Shown in pieces: positions 8,853-17,977 of a DNA stretch of 64,000 nucleotides. Made by a program: the position numbers and the translations under genes. A model generated the notes under the pieces. The model worked only from the letters and a program-made list of their open reading frames with translations, searched no databases and was not told the origin of the DNA. The stretch covers positions 186,001 through 250,000 of the forward strand of contig NZ_NOII01000003.1 in the NCBI RefSeq assembly GCF_002245695.1, written 5' to 3'. This DNA comes from Fictibacillus aquaticus (GTDB lineage Bacteria; Bacillota; Bacilli; Bacillales; Fictibacillaceae). How positions within the stretch are numbered: position 1 is the first letter of the stretch; the number at the start of each line of letters is the position of its first letter.

Positions 8853-10142
8853 ATGGGGAGCAGGTTTTCCAACTATTTTTTAATGAAAAATGAAGACGTT
8901 ATAGATTACGCGAAGGAAAGACTCGATTTCTTTGCGCCGGGCAGTGAGCTGGAGTGCGATGAGATCGGTGATGGAAACCTGAACTATGTCTTTAAAGTGC
9001 GCGACAAGAAATCAGGTAAATCTGTGATTATAAAACAGGCAGGCGAGACAGCGCGCATTTCAGATGAGTTCAAGCTGTCGACGAACCGAAACCGCATTGA
9101 ATCTGAGGTGCTCGTGCTGCAAAATAAGCTGGCGCCGGGGCTCGTTCCTGCTGTATATCAATATGATGACGTGATGAGCTGCTGTGTAATGGAGGATCTT
9201 TCAAACTATAAAATTCTGCGGGCGGTTTTAAGTGAGGATCACCGCATTTTCCCTTATTTTGCAGAGCACATTACGTCGTTTATGGCGAACACGCTTTTGC
9301 TGACGAGCGATGTGGTTATGAATCATAAGGATAAAAAAGATGCGGCTGTGAATTTCATTAATCCTGAGTTATGTGAGATCACAGAGGATCTCGTGTACAC
9401 AGAGCCTTTCAATGACTGTTTCGGGCGGAACGATGTATTTACCTCGAATCAGGAGTGGGTAGCGGCTGAAATTTATGGGGACGACCAATTGCGCCTTGAA
9501 GCAGCCAAGCTGAAGTTTCAGTTCATGACAAACGCGCAGGCACTTTTGCACGGCGATCTTCATACAGGATCCGTTTTTGTAACGGAAAAAGAAACGAAGG
9601 TGATCGATCCTGAATTCGCCTTTTACGGACCGATGGGCTATGACGTCGGGAACGTGATCGCCAACCTGATGTTTGCGTGGGCAAACGGCAATGCGGTCAT
9701 AAAAGACGAGAAGAAGCGCAGCGAGTATATCGCTTGGCTGGAGCAGACGATCATCGATGTGGTGGACTTGTTCCGTTCGAAGTTCTCCGCAGTATGGGAC
9801 GATTCCGTTCAAGATGTTATGGCGAAAGAGAAAGGCTTTAAAGAATATTATTTGCAAAATATAATTACCGATACGGCTGCTGTGACGGGTTTGGAGCTTA
9901 TTAGACGCATTGTCGGCTTAGCAGGAGTAAAGGATATCACATCCATCGTTTCAGAACATGATAGAATGACAGCGGAACGTGTGTTGCTGACGGCGGCGAA
10001 AACGTTTATTAAAAACCGCTATTCTTTCGTAAAAGGACAGGACTTTTTAGATACATTATTACAAGTGCAGCAAGACTTTGACTGGAAAACGAGGAGAGAT
10101 AACGATGAACAAACAGCTCATATCGATTCGCTGGGAACATGA
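8853..10142 (+). CDS. mtnK: Methylthioribose-kinase-family sugar kinase, probable 5-deoxyribose kinase (DrdK)
   Basis: A 429-residue cytosolic kinase of the MtnK family (choline-kinase-like fold). GDGNLNYVF is the nucleotide-binding loop, [12 protein letters not shown] the Brenner/catalytic loop with its aspartate, and [18 protein letters not shown] the DFG-equivalent metal-binding segment. It phosphorylates position 1 of 5-methylthioribose or 5-deoxyribose. With an MtnA-like isomerase and a class II aldolase following in the same operon, the layout matches the 5-deoxyribose salvage cluster described in Bacillus thuringiensis (drdK-drdI-drdA), so 5-deoxyribose is the more likely substrate. 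There is no S-box leader, which the methionine-salvage mtnKA operon of Bacillus subtilis has. The last ~12 codons overlap the next gene, making the C-terminus somewhat longer than usual. Confidence 0.88.
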   Translation: MGSRFSNYFLMKNEDVIDYAKERLDFFAPGSELECDEIGDGNLNYVFKVRDKKSGKSVIIKQAGETARISDEFKLSTNRNRIESEVLVLQNKLAPGLVPAVYQYDDVMSCCVMEDLSNYKILRAVLSEDHRIFPYFAEHITSFMANTLLLTSDVVMNHKDKKDAAVNFINPELCEITEDLVYTEPFNDCFGRNDVFTSNQEWVAAEIYGDDQLRLEAAKLKFQFMTNAQALLHGDLHTGSVFVTEKETKVIDPEFAFYGPMGYDVGNVIANLMFAWANGNAVIKDEKKRSEYIAWLEQTIIDVVDLFRSKFSAVWDDSVQDVMAKEKGFKEYYLQNIITDTAAVTGLELIRRIVGLAGVKDITSIVSEHDRMTAERVLLTAAKTFIKNRYSFVKGQDFLDTLLQVQQDFDWKTRRDNDEQTAHIDSLGT

Positions 10143-11160
10143 CCGCCTGATTCTGCTTGATCAGACGATCCTGCCGAATGAAGTGAAATATGATGAATAT
10201 ACAACTGCTGAAAGTGTGTGGGAAGCGATTCAGGCCATGAAAGTGCGCGGCGCACCGGCAATCGGCGTATCCGCAGCGTATGGTCTTTATCTTGGTGTGA
10301 AGGATCTGCCGGAAGGTGATTCTGATGCCTTTCATGAGGCGGTGGCAAAGACATCATCCTATTTGGCGACGTCCCGTCCGACAGCTGTTAACCTGTTCTG
10401 GGCGCTTGAGCGGATGGAGAGGGTCGCTGATGAAAACCGCAGCCTGTCCGTTTCAGAGGTTAAAAGCCTTTTAAAGCAGGAAGCAGAAGCGATTCATAAG
10501 GAAGACGAAGAAATCAACCGCCAAATCGGCGAGAATCTGCTGACACTTTTAAAAGATGGCATGGGGCTGCTCACTCACTGCAACGCGGGTGCGCTGGCAA
10601 CGGCTAAATACGGCACGGCAACAGCACCTATGTATCTGGCAAAAGAGAGAGGCTGGGACTTTAAGGTGTACAGCGATGAAACACGCCCTCGTCTGCAAGG
10701 TTCAACGCTTACAGCGCTCGAGCTTCATTCTGCCGGCATCGATGTGACGGTCATCACCGATAACATGGCGGCAGTCGTTATGTCTCAGGGGAAGATCGAT
10801 GCGGTTATCGTCGGCTGTGACCGTGTCGCAGCGAACGGTGATGCGGCCAACAAAATCGGCACGCTCGGTGTATCTATTCTGGCGAAGCATTATGGCATTC
10901 CGTTTTATGTGGCGGCGCCAACACCGACGATCGACATGAAAACGCCAGACGGCTCGCAGATTCCGATCGAGGAGCGCGATGCGTCTGAGGTTACAGGTCT
11001 TTACGGCACGAAGACAGCGCCTGATGGTGTGAAGGCGTACAACCCGGCGTTCGATGTGACACCGCATGAAAACATTACCGCCATCGTAACAGAAAAAGGA
11101 ATCGTGTATGCGCCATTTGAAAAGAACCTGCAGGAACTTTTTTATGGCCAGCATACTTAA
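10105..11160 (+). CDS. mtnA: MtnA-family sugar-1-phosphate isomerase, probable DrdI
   Basis: A 351-residue aldose-ketose isomerase of the MtnA/eIF2B-like family. The catalytic pair is in place: C159 in THCNAGA and D239 in [20 protein letters not shown] motif in the N-terminal region binds the phosphate. It converts 5-methylthioribose-1-phosphate, or here more likely 5-deoxyribose-1-phosphate, to the ribulose-1-phosphate form. The ATG at 10105, preceded by GAGGAGAG, overlaps the kinase reading frame by 38 bases, implying translational coupling. The aldolase gene starts 15 bp after its stop. Confidence 0.9.
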   Translation: MNKQLISIRWEHDRLILLDQTILPNEVKYDEYTTAESVWEAIQAMKVRGAPAIGVSAAYGLYLGVKDLPEGDSDAFHEAVAKTSSYLATSRPTAVNLFWALERMERVADENRSLSVSEVKSLLKQEAEAIHKEDEEINRQIGENLLTLLKDGMGLLTHCNAGALATAKYGTATAPMYLAKERGWDFKVYSDETRPRLQGSTLTALELHSAGIDVTVITDNMAAVVMSQGKIDAVIVGCDRVAANGDAANKIGTLGVSILAKHYGIPFYVAAPTPTIDMKTPDGSQIPIEERDASEVTGLYGTKTAPDGVKAYNPAFDVTPHENITAIVTEKGIVYAPFEKNLQELFYGQHT

Positions 11161-11175
11161 AAATCGAGGTGGAGC

Positions 11176-11817
11176 ATGATATTACAGCAAGAACGTGAAG
11201 ATATTGTGAAATACGGAAAAAAGATGCTGACGAGCGGCCTGACAAAAGGGACGGGCGGCAACATCAGCATCTTTAATCGTGAAAAGGGACTCGTCGCGAT
11301 CAGCCCGAGCGGCTTGGACTATATGGAAACAGAGCCTGAGGACGTGGTAGTTATGGATCTAGCAGGTCAGGTGATCGACGGCAGCCGCAAGCCTTCGAGC
11401 GAGCTGGATATGCACCTGATCTTCTACCGAGAGCGTAATGATATTGACGCTCTTGTCCACACGCATTCGCCGTTTGCCTGCACGATCGCGACATTGAACT
11501 GGGAGATTCCGCCGATCTCGTATCTGGTGGCGTTTGCAGGTCCGAACGTGCGCTGTGCACCGTATGCGACGTTTGGGACGAAGGAGCTGGCTGAGCTGGC
11601 GTTCGAAGGGATGAGCGACCGCCGCGCCGTGCTGCTAGCGAATCATGGTATGATCGCTGGCGGTGCTTCAATACAGCAGGCGTTCAACATCGCAGAAGAG
11701 ATCGAGTTCTGTGCCGAGATTTACTGGAGGGCTAAATCATCCGGAGGAGAGCCCGTGCTGCTTTCAGATGCTGAAATGGCGCTGCTTGGGGAAAAGTTTA
11801 AGAGCTACGGTGTGTAG
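11176..11817 (+). CDS. drdA: Class II (fuculose-phosphate-type) aldolase, probable 5-deoxyribulose-1-phosphate aldolase (DrdA)
   Basis: A 213-residue metal-dependent aldolase of the class II aldolase/adducin family. Metal ligands H95 and H97 (VHTHSPFA) and H157 (LANHG) and the catalytic glutamate E76 (SSELDMH) are all visible. GTGGNIS is the phosphate-binding loop. In the drd pathway this enzyme splits 5-deoxyribulose-1-phosphate into dihydroxyacetone phosphate and acetaldehyde. It is the third gene of the operon. A plain L-fuculose-1-phosphate aldolase is the alternative, but no fucose genes are near. MtnB dehydratase, of the same fold, is less likely because mtnW/mtnX/mtnD are absent here. 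Confidence 0.82.
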   Translation: MILQQEREDIVKYGKKMLTSGLTKGTGGNISIFNREKGLVAISPSGLDYMETEPEDVVVMDLAGQVIDGSRKPSSELDMHLIFYRERNDIDALVHTHSPFACTIATLNWEIPPISYLVAFAGPNVRCAPYATFGTKELAELAFEGMSDRRAVLLANHGMIAGGASIQQAFNIAEEIEFCAEIYWRAKSSGGEPVLLSDAEMALLGEKFKSYGV

Positions 11818-11829
11818 TTAGAAAAGCTT

Positions 11830-11898
11830 GGGGGTACGGTACCATTAACCGCATTTCGCGCTGTTAAGCCGAAATTGCGGAATGGGTACCGTACCCCC
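11830..11898. repeat. GGTACC palindrome P2 (TACGGTACC form)
   Basis: Left arm GGGGGTACGGTACCATT, right arm AATGGGTACCGTACCCCC, with an inner imperfect stem (CCGCATTTCG / CGAAATTGCGG). It lies between the convergent aldolase and acetyltransferase genes and could act as a transcription end for both. Confidence 0.88.
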
Positions 11899-11907
11899 TT
11901 GTTTATA

Positions 11908-12426
11908 TTAAGAAACAGCTCCAAATGCTGAAGGATACTTCACCTTGCCTTTTATGCTGTCGAGTGAGTTCTCTTGCAGTTCGATGACCATGAACACTTC
12001 ATCTGGCACAGGGAAAGGTGCTGCGATGCCTTTTGTGACAGAAGGAGTGAAGCCGAATTTTGAATAGAATTCAGGGTGCCCGAGAACAGCAGTGTGTTTG
12101 TAGCCAAGCTGTCTGCATTTTTGCAGCCCTTCTTTAACGAGAGAAGAGCCGATGCCCTGGTTTTGATATTGTGGCCTGACCGACATTGGAGCAAGAGCTA
12201 ATGTTGGAACGGGACCAGCTTCTGTTTCAATGGAGATAATGCTGAACAGGATGTGTCCGATGACTTGGTTGTCATGTAGCGCAACAAGTGAAAGCTCAGG
12301 AACGAAAAACTCAGATTGTCTGATCGCTTCTACTAGCTTTGATTCATTTTCGCCTTTAAAAGCGAGATCGTTTACCTCTCTGATGGCAGCGATATCTTGT
12401 ATTTGTTCAGGCCGAATGGTTATCAA
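11908..12426 (-). CDS. GNAT N-acetyltransferase, YhbS-like
   Basis: A 172-residue GNAT-fold acetyltransferase similar to the YhbS group (COG3153). The acetyl-CoA pyrophosphate-binding motif is seen as PQYQNQGIGSSLV (around residues 88-100), and HTAVLGHPEFYSKFGF is characteristic of this subgroup. The start is a TTG behind GGAGGAAGAGG. The substrate is unknown. It lies downstream of glutathione peroxidase on the same strand but a terminator separates them. Confidence 0.85.
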   Translation of the reverse strand: MITIRPEQIQDIAAIREVNDLAFKGENESKLVEAIRQSEFFVPELSLVALHDNQVIGHILFSIISIETEAGPVPTLALAPMSVRPQYQNQGIGSSLVKEGLQKCRQLGYKHTAVLGHPEFYSKFGFTPSVTKGIAAPFPVPDEVFMVIELQENSLDSIKGKVKYPSAFGAVS

Positions 12427-12457
12427 TGACCTCTTCCTCCCTATAAGTCAGTCTTAT

Positions 12458-12498
12458 TAAAAAGAAGGTGCCCTTTTGAAAAGAGGGGCACCTTCTTG
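12458..12498 (-). terminator. Terminator between glutathione peroxidase and GNAT gene
   Basis: AAGAAGGTGCCC pairs with GGGCACCTTCTT. Read on the minus strand the stem is followed by TTTTTAATAAG. It ends the minus-strand transcript from glutathione peroxidase after that transcript has passed through the 21-bp array. Confidence 0.8.
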
Positions 12499-12522
12499 TC
12501 GTTATGGCGTGTCCTGTGGCGT

Positions 12523-12708
12523 TTATTTGCGATTTCAGGTCTTTTATTTGCAAATTTCAGAGTGTTATTTGCGAATCTTGAAGTTTTATTTGCAAATCCT
12601 GCAAGTTTATTTGCAGCTCTAAAATTGCTATTTGCAGATAATCTTGTTTTCTTGCTTTTTAACACATTTATTTGCGCAGAACCCCAGTTATTTGCATGCA
12701 GCAAGCAG
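12523..12708. repeat. 21-bp-period array A1 (core TTATTTGC)
   Basis: Cores TTATTTGC/CTATTTGC begin at 12523, 12544, 12565, 12586, 12607 and 12628, exactly 21 bp apart, and again at 12668 and 12688. Between cores, about 12 bases are not conserved. It is located 3' of glutathione peroxidase and before its terminator. The complement reads GCAAATAA, the same core as the arrays at 27.8, 29.1 and 61.5 kb. Confidence 0.9.
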
Positions 12709-12716
12709 GAAAGAAT

Positions 12717-13208
12717 TTAAACCGGCATTTTCGCAAGCTGCTCCTGAATCGCATTTTTAATAGACTCTGGCTTGTCTGTCGGAGCAAAGCGGCTCACGAC
12801 ATTTCCGTTACGGTCGACAAGAAACTTCGTAAAGTTCCACTTAATCGACTTCGAGCCCAGTATGCCTGGTGCTTCTTTGCTCAAGTATTTGAAGAGCGGG
12901 TCAGCAGCATCGCCTTTTACATCAACCTTGGCGAACATCGGAAAGCTGACGCCGTAGTTTAGCTGGCAAAATTCCTGGATGTCGCTCTCGCTGCCCGGTT
13001 CTTGTGCGCCGAACTGATTGCACGGGAATCCGAGGATCTCGAAGCCCTCGTCTTTAAGCTCGCTGTAAAGTTCCTGAAGTCCTTCGTATTGAGGTGTAAA
13101 ACCGCATTTGCTCGCCGTGTTTACAATCAATAAAACCTTGCCTCTCAGTCTATCAAGAGGTACCTCTTCACCTTTAATGTTCTTAGCCGTAAAATCATAA
13201 ACCGTCAT
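12717..13208 (-). CDS. Glutathione peroxidase family thiol peroxidase
   Basis: A 163-residue thioredoxin-fold peroxidase of the GPx/BsaA type. The active site is complete: C35 (TASKCGFTPQY), Q65 (FPCNQFG) and W124 (KWNFTKFLV). A cysteine rather than selenocysteine is used, and C81 may be the resolving cysteine, as expected for thioredoxin-dependent bacterial enzymes. The start follows AAAGGAG. It reduces hydroperoxides in the cytosol. The transcript runs into the 21-bp array and the terminator downstream. Confidence 0.93.
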   Translation of the reverse strand: MTVYDFTAKNIKGEEVPLDRLRGKVLLIVNTASKCGFTPQYEGLQELYSELKDEGFEILGFPCNQFGAQEPGSESDIQEFCQLNYGVSFPMFAKVDVKGDAADPLFKYLSKEAPGILGSKSIKWNFTKFLVDRNGNVVSRFAPTDKPESIKNAIQEQLAKMPV

Positions 13209-13288
13209 GAAGGCCGTGCTCCTTTTGTTTTTCTTTTATTGTACAATGCTTAGCCAGCGACTTCACACAATTTGCACAGCATTCACTT

Positions 13289-14866
13289 TTAATAGACGTA
13301 AACTCCAACAAGCAGCAGGGCGATGACGAAATTCATTCCCATAAAGTATGCGAAGCTTTTTAAGACGCCCCATTCTATCCCTTTCGCAGCCTTCAAAATA
13401 AGAAGGGAAAGGACAGATGCAGCAACTGGAATAACGTACGAGCTGCCCGAGAACGTCAAATAAGAAGGGGCAGTGGCATAGAAGGATTCGTTAAACAGCC
13501 GCTGTATGCCATAAACCTGTATAGCCGTGAACAGAAGAGCAGGCACCCAGAACACCCACGGCCGCTCATCGTCAACCGCTTTGCTGTTGGTTGCATAAAG
13601 AACCATAAATAACAGTATTGTAGGAACGATCCATAGCATGGCTACGGACATGGCAAAGAACCCAACCAGCACAGAAGAGAATGTATCGGATCCTGCAATG
13701 ATTAGATCATTGCGGTTCATTTCCTGGCTCTGTTCCTTAATAACAGGATTGTGGCTGGAGGCATAAAGGCGGTTGCCATCTTTTTGCATTCCTCTCAGCC
13801 AGAAAACGTTCTCCCCGTCAATCGTAGCTGGGAAGCGATTAAAGTTATCGGTCGTGCTGATCCTTTCTGCATCCCAATCCGCTATTCCTCGAGTAGCTGA
13901 AAAAATGCTGACTGACTTTTGATTGGAAGCTAGCATTGCCCTTGCTGAAAAAAGAATTTGCGGCACTCCATCCTTAACAAAAATCTCGGTGTGTGTCGGC
14001 TTTTCAACAAATGTAGCGGTCTTTTTATCAAGAAAGAGCATCTTATTGAATTTCATTTCCTCAAGCTTATCGGCAGGTGCATGTCCGTAATAAGGGAAGT
14101 AGGACTGGCCGCCGCCTGCGGTTGAATATCTTGTGTATATGACGTGTACCTCTCCTTTTTCTTCTGCAAAACGGAAGCCAAAGAGTGTTTCTGAGGACAG
14201 TTTAAAGTACTTAACAAGCGCGGAGACTTTATATTCCTGTTCGTTCTTTGTAACGTAATACAGGTTTTGATTGGTGTTAGATGTCTCGGTCGCAAGGACA
14301 GAATCGCTTGTTGAGTTGCCTGAAAGGTGTGTCACTGGGGCTTCGAATTTCTTGATTTCCACCGTTTTTCCGCTATCAGGCGTATAGGCGAACAAGCTGC
14401 TGCCTCGTGAATAATACACGATACTTTTTGAAGGAGCCATCAGTTCCACGTTTTCTGCCAGCACGCTTTTTTCTCCATCTTTTAAAAGGATTAAATCCTT
14501 CTGATAGGTAGAAATAAACGTTGAACCATCCGACCAGACTCTTGCATTATCGTCTAGTGTTGTCTTGATTTTCTTCTGTTTAACAACATTTAGCGTTTTA
14601 TCTAGTTCTACCGCCTGAACACCGGTTTTGCCCGCTGTAAATACAAGTGTATGGCCATCTTTTTCGGACAAGAAAGGCAAGTATTCTCCTGATTCAATTG
14701 GAAGCTCGATCGAACGGCTCCAGTCCTTTGAAGGCAGTCTTGTAACATTCTTAATATTGTCCCATAAAATGAGTGCGGCAAGGAGGGACAGGACAAGCAG
14801 CGGGACTAGCCAATGCTTGTATTCTCTTGGATCTTGCTGTTTCTTTTTTTTGAGCGATGTTTCCAT
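13289..14866 (-). CDS. Membrane protein with large extracytoplasmic domain, unknown function
   Basis: About 525 residues. A basic KKKK N-terminus is followed by one transmembrane helix (about 20-38), a long hydrophilic region (about 40-395) rich in beta-strand-like, repeat-like segments as in a propeller, and four closely spaced helices at the C-terminus (about 400-525). I do not recognise the family. The ATG at 14866 sits behind AAGGGG; the frame opens 25 codons earlier without a site. It is divergent from the liaIH genes, so a link to envelope stress is possible but unproven. Confidence 0.7.
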   Translation of the reverse strand: METSLKKKKQQDPREYKHWLVPLLVLSLLAALILWDNIKNVTRLPSKDWSRSIELPIESGEYLPFLSEKDGHTLVFTAGKTGVQAVELDKTLNVVKQKKIKTTLDDNARVWSDGSTFISTYQKDLILLKDGEKSVLAENVELMAPSKSIVYYSRGSSLFAYTPDSGKTVEIKKFEAPVTHLSGNSTSDSVLATETSNTNQNLYYVTKNEQEYKVSALVKYFKLSSETLFGFRFAEEKGEVHVIYTRYSTAGGGQSYFPYYGHAPADKLEEMKFNKMLFLDKKTATFVEKPTHTEIFVKDGVPQILFSARAMLASNQKSVSIFSATRGIADWDAERISTTDNFNRFPATIDGENVFWLRGMQKDGNRLYASSHNPVIKEQSQEMNRNDLIIAGSDTFSSVLVGFFAMSVAMLWIVPTILLFMVLYATNSKAVDDERPWVFWVPALLFTAIQVYGIQRLFNESFYATAPSYLTFSGSSYVIPVAASVLSLLILKAAKGIEWGVLKSFAYFMGMNFVIALLLVGVYVY

Positions 14867-15042
14867 ATTTTTTCCCCTTTTTATTTCTCTGTACATTATG
14901 GATTCAAGATATAAATCCCATCTCCTTTTTATTTCGGCCATGTTCTCCTACGCCTCAAGTCTTATCTGAAATTATAGCTGCGGTCCATTATGAGAAAACG
15001 GAGATACAGGTAAGCTAAATGTATGAAAGGAGGAAGCCACAA

Positions 15043-15390
15043 ATGAAAAAATTTGGCTTGCTTGTTATAGGAGGAATTGCGGCGATCGTGCTGCTGGCGA
15101 ATCTCGGCCCGATGGCGGGACTCGCGATTGGATTGGCGATATTGTATTTCGCGTTTAAAAAGTTTACCGGTGCTGAAACGACCGGCAAGAAGGTACTGTG
15201 GGGAGCGATTGGGGTGCTTGCATTATGCGCTTCAATTTCAAACCTGCCAGCTATCCTTGGCGTAGTCGCGATCTACGTGCTGTATGTTGTGTACAAAAAA
15301 TGGAACGACCATGCGATCAGTGAACCAGCTGTGTCAGACGATCCATTTACTAATTTTGAGCGCCAATGGGCGGAACTAAAGAAAAACTAA
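15043..15390 (+). CDS. liaI: LiaI-like small membrane protein
   Basis: About 115 residues with three to four hydrophobic helices and a polar C-terminal tail (SDDPFTNFERQWAEL). Its position directly before a PspA/LiaH gene and a LiaFSR system identifies it as the LiaI-type membrane anchor for LiaH in the cell-envelope stress response. Sequence alone would only say small membrane protein. The ATG at 15043 follows AAAGGAGG; the earlier ATG at 15019 has no site. The upstream 176 bp must hold the LiaR-dependent promoter, which I could not pinpoint. Confidence 0.8.
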   Translation: MKKFGLLVIGGIAAIVLLANLGPMAGLAIGLAILYFAFKKFTGAETTGKKVLWGAIGVLALCASISNLPAILGVVAIYVLYVVYKKWNDHAISEPAVSDDPFTNFERQWAELKKN

Positions 15391-15404
15391 AGGAGAGATT
15401 CAGG

Positions 15405-16049
15405 ATGAACGCATTTGAACGGTTGAAAAACACGATTATGGCAGATATTCACGATTTGATGGATAAGAAGGAGGAGAAGAACCCAATTCTTCTTCTGAAT
15501 CAGTACCTTCGACAATCCGAGCAGGAGGTTGCGAGGATTGGAAAGCTTGTTGAACGTCAGCGAACATTGCTTGACCAGTTCGTCGGCGAGCTGAGAGAAG
15601 CGGAGGAAAAAGCGGCAAAGCGAGCAGGGCAGGCGGAGCTTGCACAGCGTGCTGGCGAGCAAGATTTGTATGATTTTGCGGTGATTGAAAAAGAGCAGTA
15701 CGAATTGCGCGCGGCTCAGTTGAAGGAGTCAGGTTCGAAAGCAGAGAAGGATCTCGAGCAGCTTGAGCAAAAGTATGAGCAGATGAAGCATAAGCTGAAG
15801 GACATGTACATTAAGCGTATGGAGCTGATGGGGCGCGAGAATGTTGTGCGCGCGAACCGCAGCATCGACCGGGTGCTGAAGCCAGAGGATGCGAGCAAGC
15901 AGCCGTTCCGGTTTGAGGATATTGAAATGTTTATCGAGCGCCTCGAGCAGAAGGTGAACAGCGAGTATAACCGAAGCTCGATGGAAGCCCGTTTTGCACA
16001 GCTGGAAAAAGAGCTGAAAAAGGAAGAAGCGCCCGGCGCGGCGAACTAA
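15405..16049 (+). CDS. liaH: PspA/IM30 family protein LiaH
   Basis: A 214-residue protein, almost entirely alpha-helical coiled coil with a short amphipathic N-terminus (MNAFERLKNTIMADIHDLMD), as in PspA/IM30/LiaH proteins that oligomerise and protect the cytoplasmic membrane. The EEKNPILLLNQYLRQSEQEV stretch is typical. It begins 14 bp after liaI with AAGGAGAG, so they form an operon. A terminator follows, which allows strong stress-induced expression of liaIH with weaker read-through into the sensor genes. Confidence 0.92.
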   Translation: MNAFERLKNTIMADIHDLMDKKEEKNPILLLNQYLRQSEQEVARIGKLVERQRTLLDQFVGELREAEEKAAKRAGQAELAQRAGEQDLYDFAVIEKEQYELRAAQLKESGSKAEKDLEQLEQKYEQMKHKLKDMYIKRMELMGRENVVRANRSIDRVLKPEDASKQPFRFEDIEMFIERLEQKVNSEYNRSSMEARFAQLEKELKKEEAPGAAN

Positions 16050-16066
16050 CTATAGCTGATTGTTTT

Positions 16067-16092
16067 AAGGCGCCTTAATTGTGCGCCTTTTC
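16067..16092 (+). terminator. Terminator between liaIH and liaFSR
   Basis: AAGGCGC and GCGCCTT form a stem around CTTAATTGT, followed by TTTC. It is positioned just after liaH. The GGTACC palindrome P3 follows immediately. Confidence 0.75.
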
Positions 16093-16108
16093 ATGTTGAG
16101 AATGCTTT

Positions 16109-16178
16109 GGGGGTACGGTACCATTCATAGTAAATAAGGTTAACAGCGCTAGATTATGATGAATGGTACCGTACCCCC
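16109..16178. repeat. GGTACC palindrome P3
   Basis: Arms GGGGGTACGGTACCATTCAT (16109-16128) and its complement ATGAATGGTACCGTACCCCC (16159-16178) are perfect over 20 bases. It sits inside the lia locus, between liaH and liaF, so it would be transcribed in any read-through message. Confidence 0.9.
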
Positions 16179-16205
16179 AGACCTTGAAAGAGAGAGTGAC
16201 TGCAC

Positions 16206-16937
16206 ATGCGCCTGAAAAAGAAATCCGAATATATAAGCTGGATCCTGTTGATCGGGGTTGTGCTTTTATTATTAGAGGCATCCTTTAACGGCGAGGGCAT
16301 CGTGTTCGTGTGCGTACTCTCTGCCGGCCTCATTTATCTCGGGAAGAAAAAGTGGAACAAGACAATTGGAAAGCTGATGTTCTGGGCTGGTGTCATTATT
16401 TTAGGCATAACGGTATTAAATTTAATGGCGTTTAAGTTTCTGCTCGTTGTCGCCCTGCTGTTTCTCATCGTTCAGTTTTATCAGTCCAAACAAAACCCTT
16501 CCATCATTGAACCGGTTATTTCAGGACCTGTCGAAGGGGCGGAGGAAGAGCTGTATGAACGGAAATCCCTGCTGCAGAATTTGTGGTTTGGCAAACAGTC
16601 GACGCCGGATTATGTGTACGAGTGGGATGATATAAACGTGCAGTGCGGAGTCGGTGATACGATTATAGATCTGAGCCAGACAATCTTGCCGCAGGGAGAA
16701 GCGGTCATTTTTATCCGAAACGTGATCGGCAACGTGCAGATTCTTATTCCTTATGATATTGACGTGAGCGTACAGCATTCTGTGTTTGTCGGCTCTACGG
16801 TTATTTTTGAAAAATCGGAGCAGAACATCTTCAACCAGACCCTTTATTACCGGACAAAGGAATATGCTACTGCTGATAAAAAGGTGCGGGTTCTTACAAG
16901 CATCGGTGCCGGGACACTGGAGGTGAAGCGAGTATGA
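16206..16937 (+). CDS. liaF: LiaF, membrane inhibitor of the LiaSR system
   Basis: 243 residues: four short hydrophobic helices in the first ~95 residues, then a soluble beta-rich C-terminal domain (about 125-243) of the DUF2154/LiaF-C type, with an INVQCGVGDTIIDLSQ stretch. In Bacillus subtilis, LiaF holds the histidine kinase LiaS inactive until envelope stress. The stop codon overlaps the liaS start (GTATGAG), implying coupled translation. No liaG homologue is present between liaH and liaF. Confidence 0.9.
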   Translation: MRLKKKSEYISWILLIGVVLLLLEASFNGEGIVFVCVLSAGLIYLGKKKWNKTIGKLMFWAGVIILGITVLNLMAFKFLLVVALLFLIVQFYQSKQNPSIIEPVISGPVEGAEEELYERKSLLQNLWFGKQSTPDYVYEWDDINVQCGVGDTIIDLSQTILPQGEAVIFIRNVIGNVQILIPYDIDVSVQHSVFVGSTVIFEKSEQNIFNQTLYYRTKEYATADKKVRVLTSIGAGTLEVKRV

Positions 16938-17977
16938 GTACGGTACTGCGCTATATGATCTCTGGAATCGGCATCGCGTTTCTTGTTCTTGCCCTTATTT
17001 CAGCAAGTGTTTATTGGTATTTTCCGATAACGGATTATGAATTTTTATGGAAAACACATGTGCTGGATGTGCCGTTCGTGCTTCTCGTGCCGTTTGCATC
17101 GTTAATGATCGGAGCATTCTTAGGGATGTTCTCTGGCATCTCATCAAGACGACAGCTTAAAATCGTCGAGCAGACGCTGAAAATGATCGAGGACGGTCGA
17201 CAGGTGAACGTGAAGGAAGCTGGCGGGCTGGAACTTCGTGCGGTGATGAAGCGGGTCGCTGCCATTCAGCAGCAGCTAGGCGAGAAAATTCGGCAGTCAC
17301 AAAAGATGGCGTCCGAAAAAGCCGTGCATCAAGAGCAGCGTATACAGGATATTATCTCGCAGGAACGGCATCGGCTCGCGCGTGAGCTTCATGATTCGGT
17401 ATCGCAGCAGCTGTTCGCCGCGAGTATGATTATGTCGGCGGTGAATGAAATAAGGCCACAATCTGATGACCGCGAAACGAAGCAGCTGAGGATGGTCGAG
17501 GAAACGATTCATCAGACACAGCTTGAGATGCGAGCATTGCTGCTTCATTTAAGGCCTGCCGCGCTGAACGGGAAATCGCTTCAAAAAGGGATGGAAGAGC
17601 TGCTCGGCGAGCTGCTGCAGAAGGTGCCGATCGAACTCAAGTGGAAGATTGAAACGATTCAGCTCGATAAAGGTGTCGAGGATCATCTGTTCAGGATATT
17701 GCAGGAGTCGGTCTCAAACATCCTGCGCCATGCCGAGGCAAAAACAGCACAGATTTTGCTCATTCAGCGTGATGATCTGATCATTTTACGAGTGGAAGAC
17801 GATGGTGTCGGATTTAAGATGGAAGCACAGAAAACAGGTTCTTATGGACTGCAGAACATGCATGAGCGAGCAGCCGAGATCGGTGGCACGCTGAAGCTCG
17901 TAAGCGTTCCAGGCCAAGGAACAAGGCTGGAAGTGAAGGTACCGATTATTGCGGCAGGAGATGAGAATGATGATTAA
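16934..17977 (+). CDS. liaS: Sensor histidine kinase LiaS
   Basis: A 347-residue membrane kinase: two N-terminal transmembrane helices with a short extracytoplasmic loop (an intramembrane-sensing type), a HAMP-like linker, a HisKA_3 domain with phospho-acceptor H153 ([12 protein letters not shown]) and a C-terminal ATPase domain with an N-box ([11 protein letters not shown]) and G-box (DDGVGF). It phosphorylates LiaR under cell-wall-antibiotic stress. The start overlaps liaF by 4 bases and the stop overlaps liaR. Confidence 0.93.
   Translation: MSTVLRYMISGIGIAFLVLALISASVYWYFPITDYEFLWKTHVLDVPFVLLVPFASLMIGAFLGMFSGISSRRQLKIVEQTLKMIEDGRQVNVKEAGGLELRAVMKRVAAIQQQLGEKIRQSQKMASEKAVHQEQRIQDIISQERHRLARELHDSVSQQLFAASMIMSAVNEIRPQSDDRETKQLRMVEETIHQTQLEMRALLLHLRPAALNGKSLQKGMEELLGELLQKVPIELKWKIETIQLDKGVEDHLFRILQESVSNILRHAEAKTAQILLIQRDDLIILRVEDDGVGFKMEAQKTGSYGLQNMHERAAEIGGTLKLVSVPGQGTRLEVKVPIIAAGDENDD

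Noticed and set aside
12496-12720. Open frames across the 21-bp arrays giving heptad-like peptides (for example LLFANxx or FANKxxR repeats), also at 27758, 29063 and 61349.
   Set aside because: A period of 21 keeps frames open by arithmetic. There is no good ribosome binding site, the arrays read in different strands relative to neighbours, and the other array families do not give comparable peptides.
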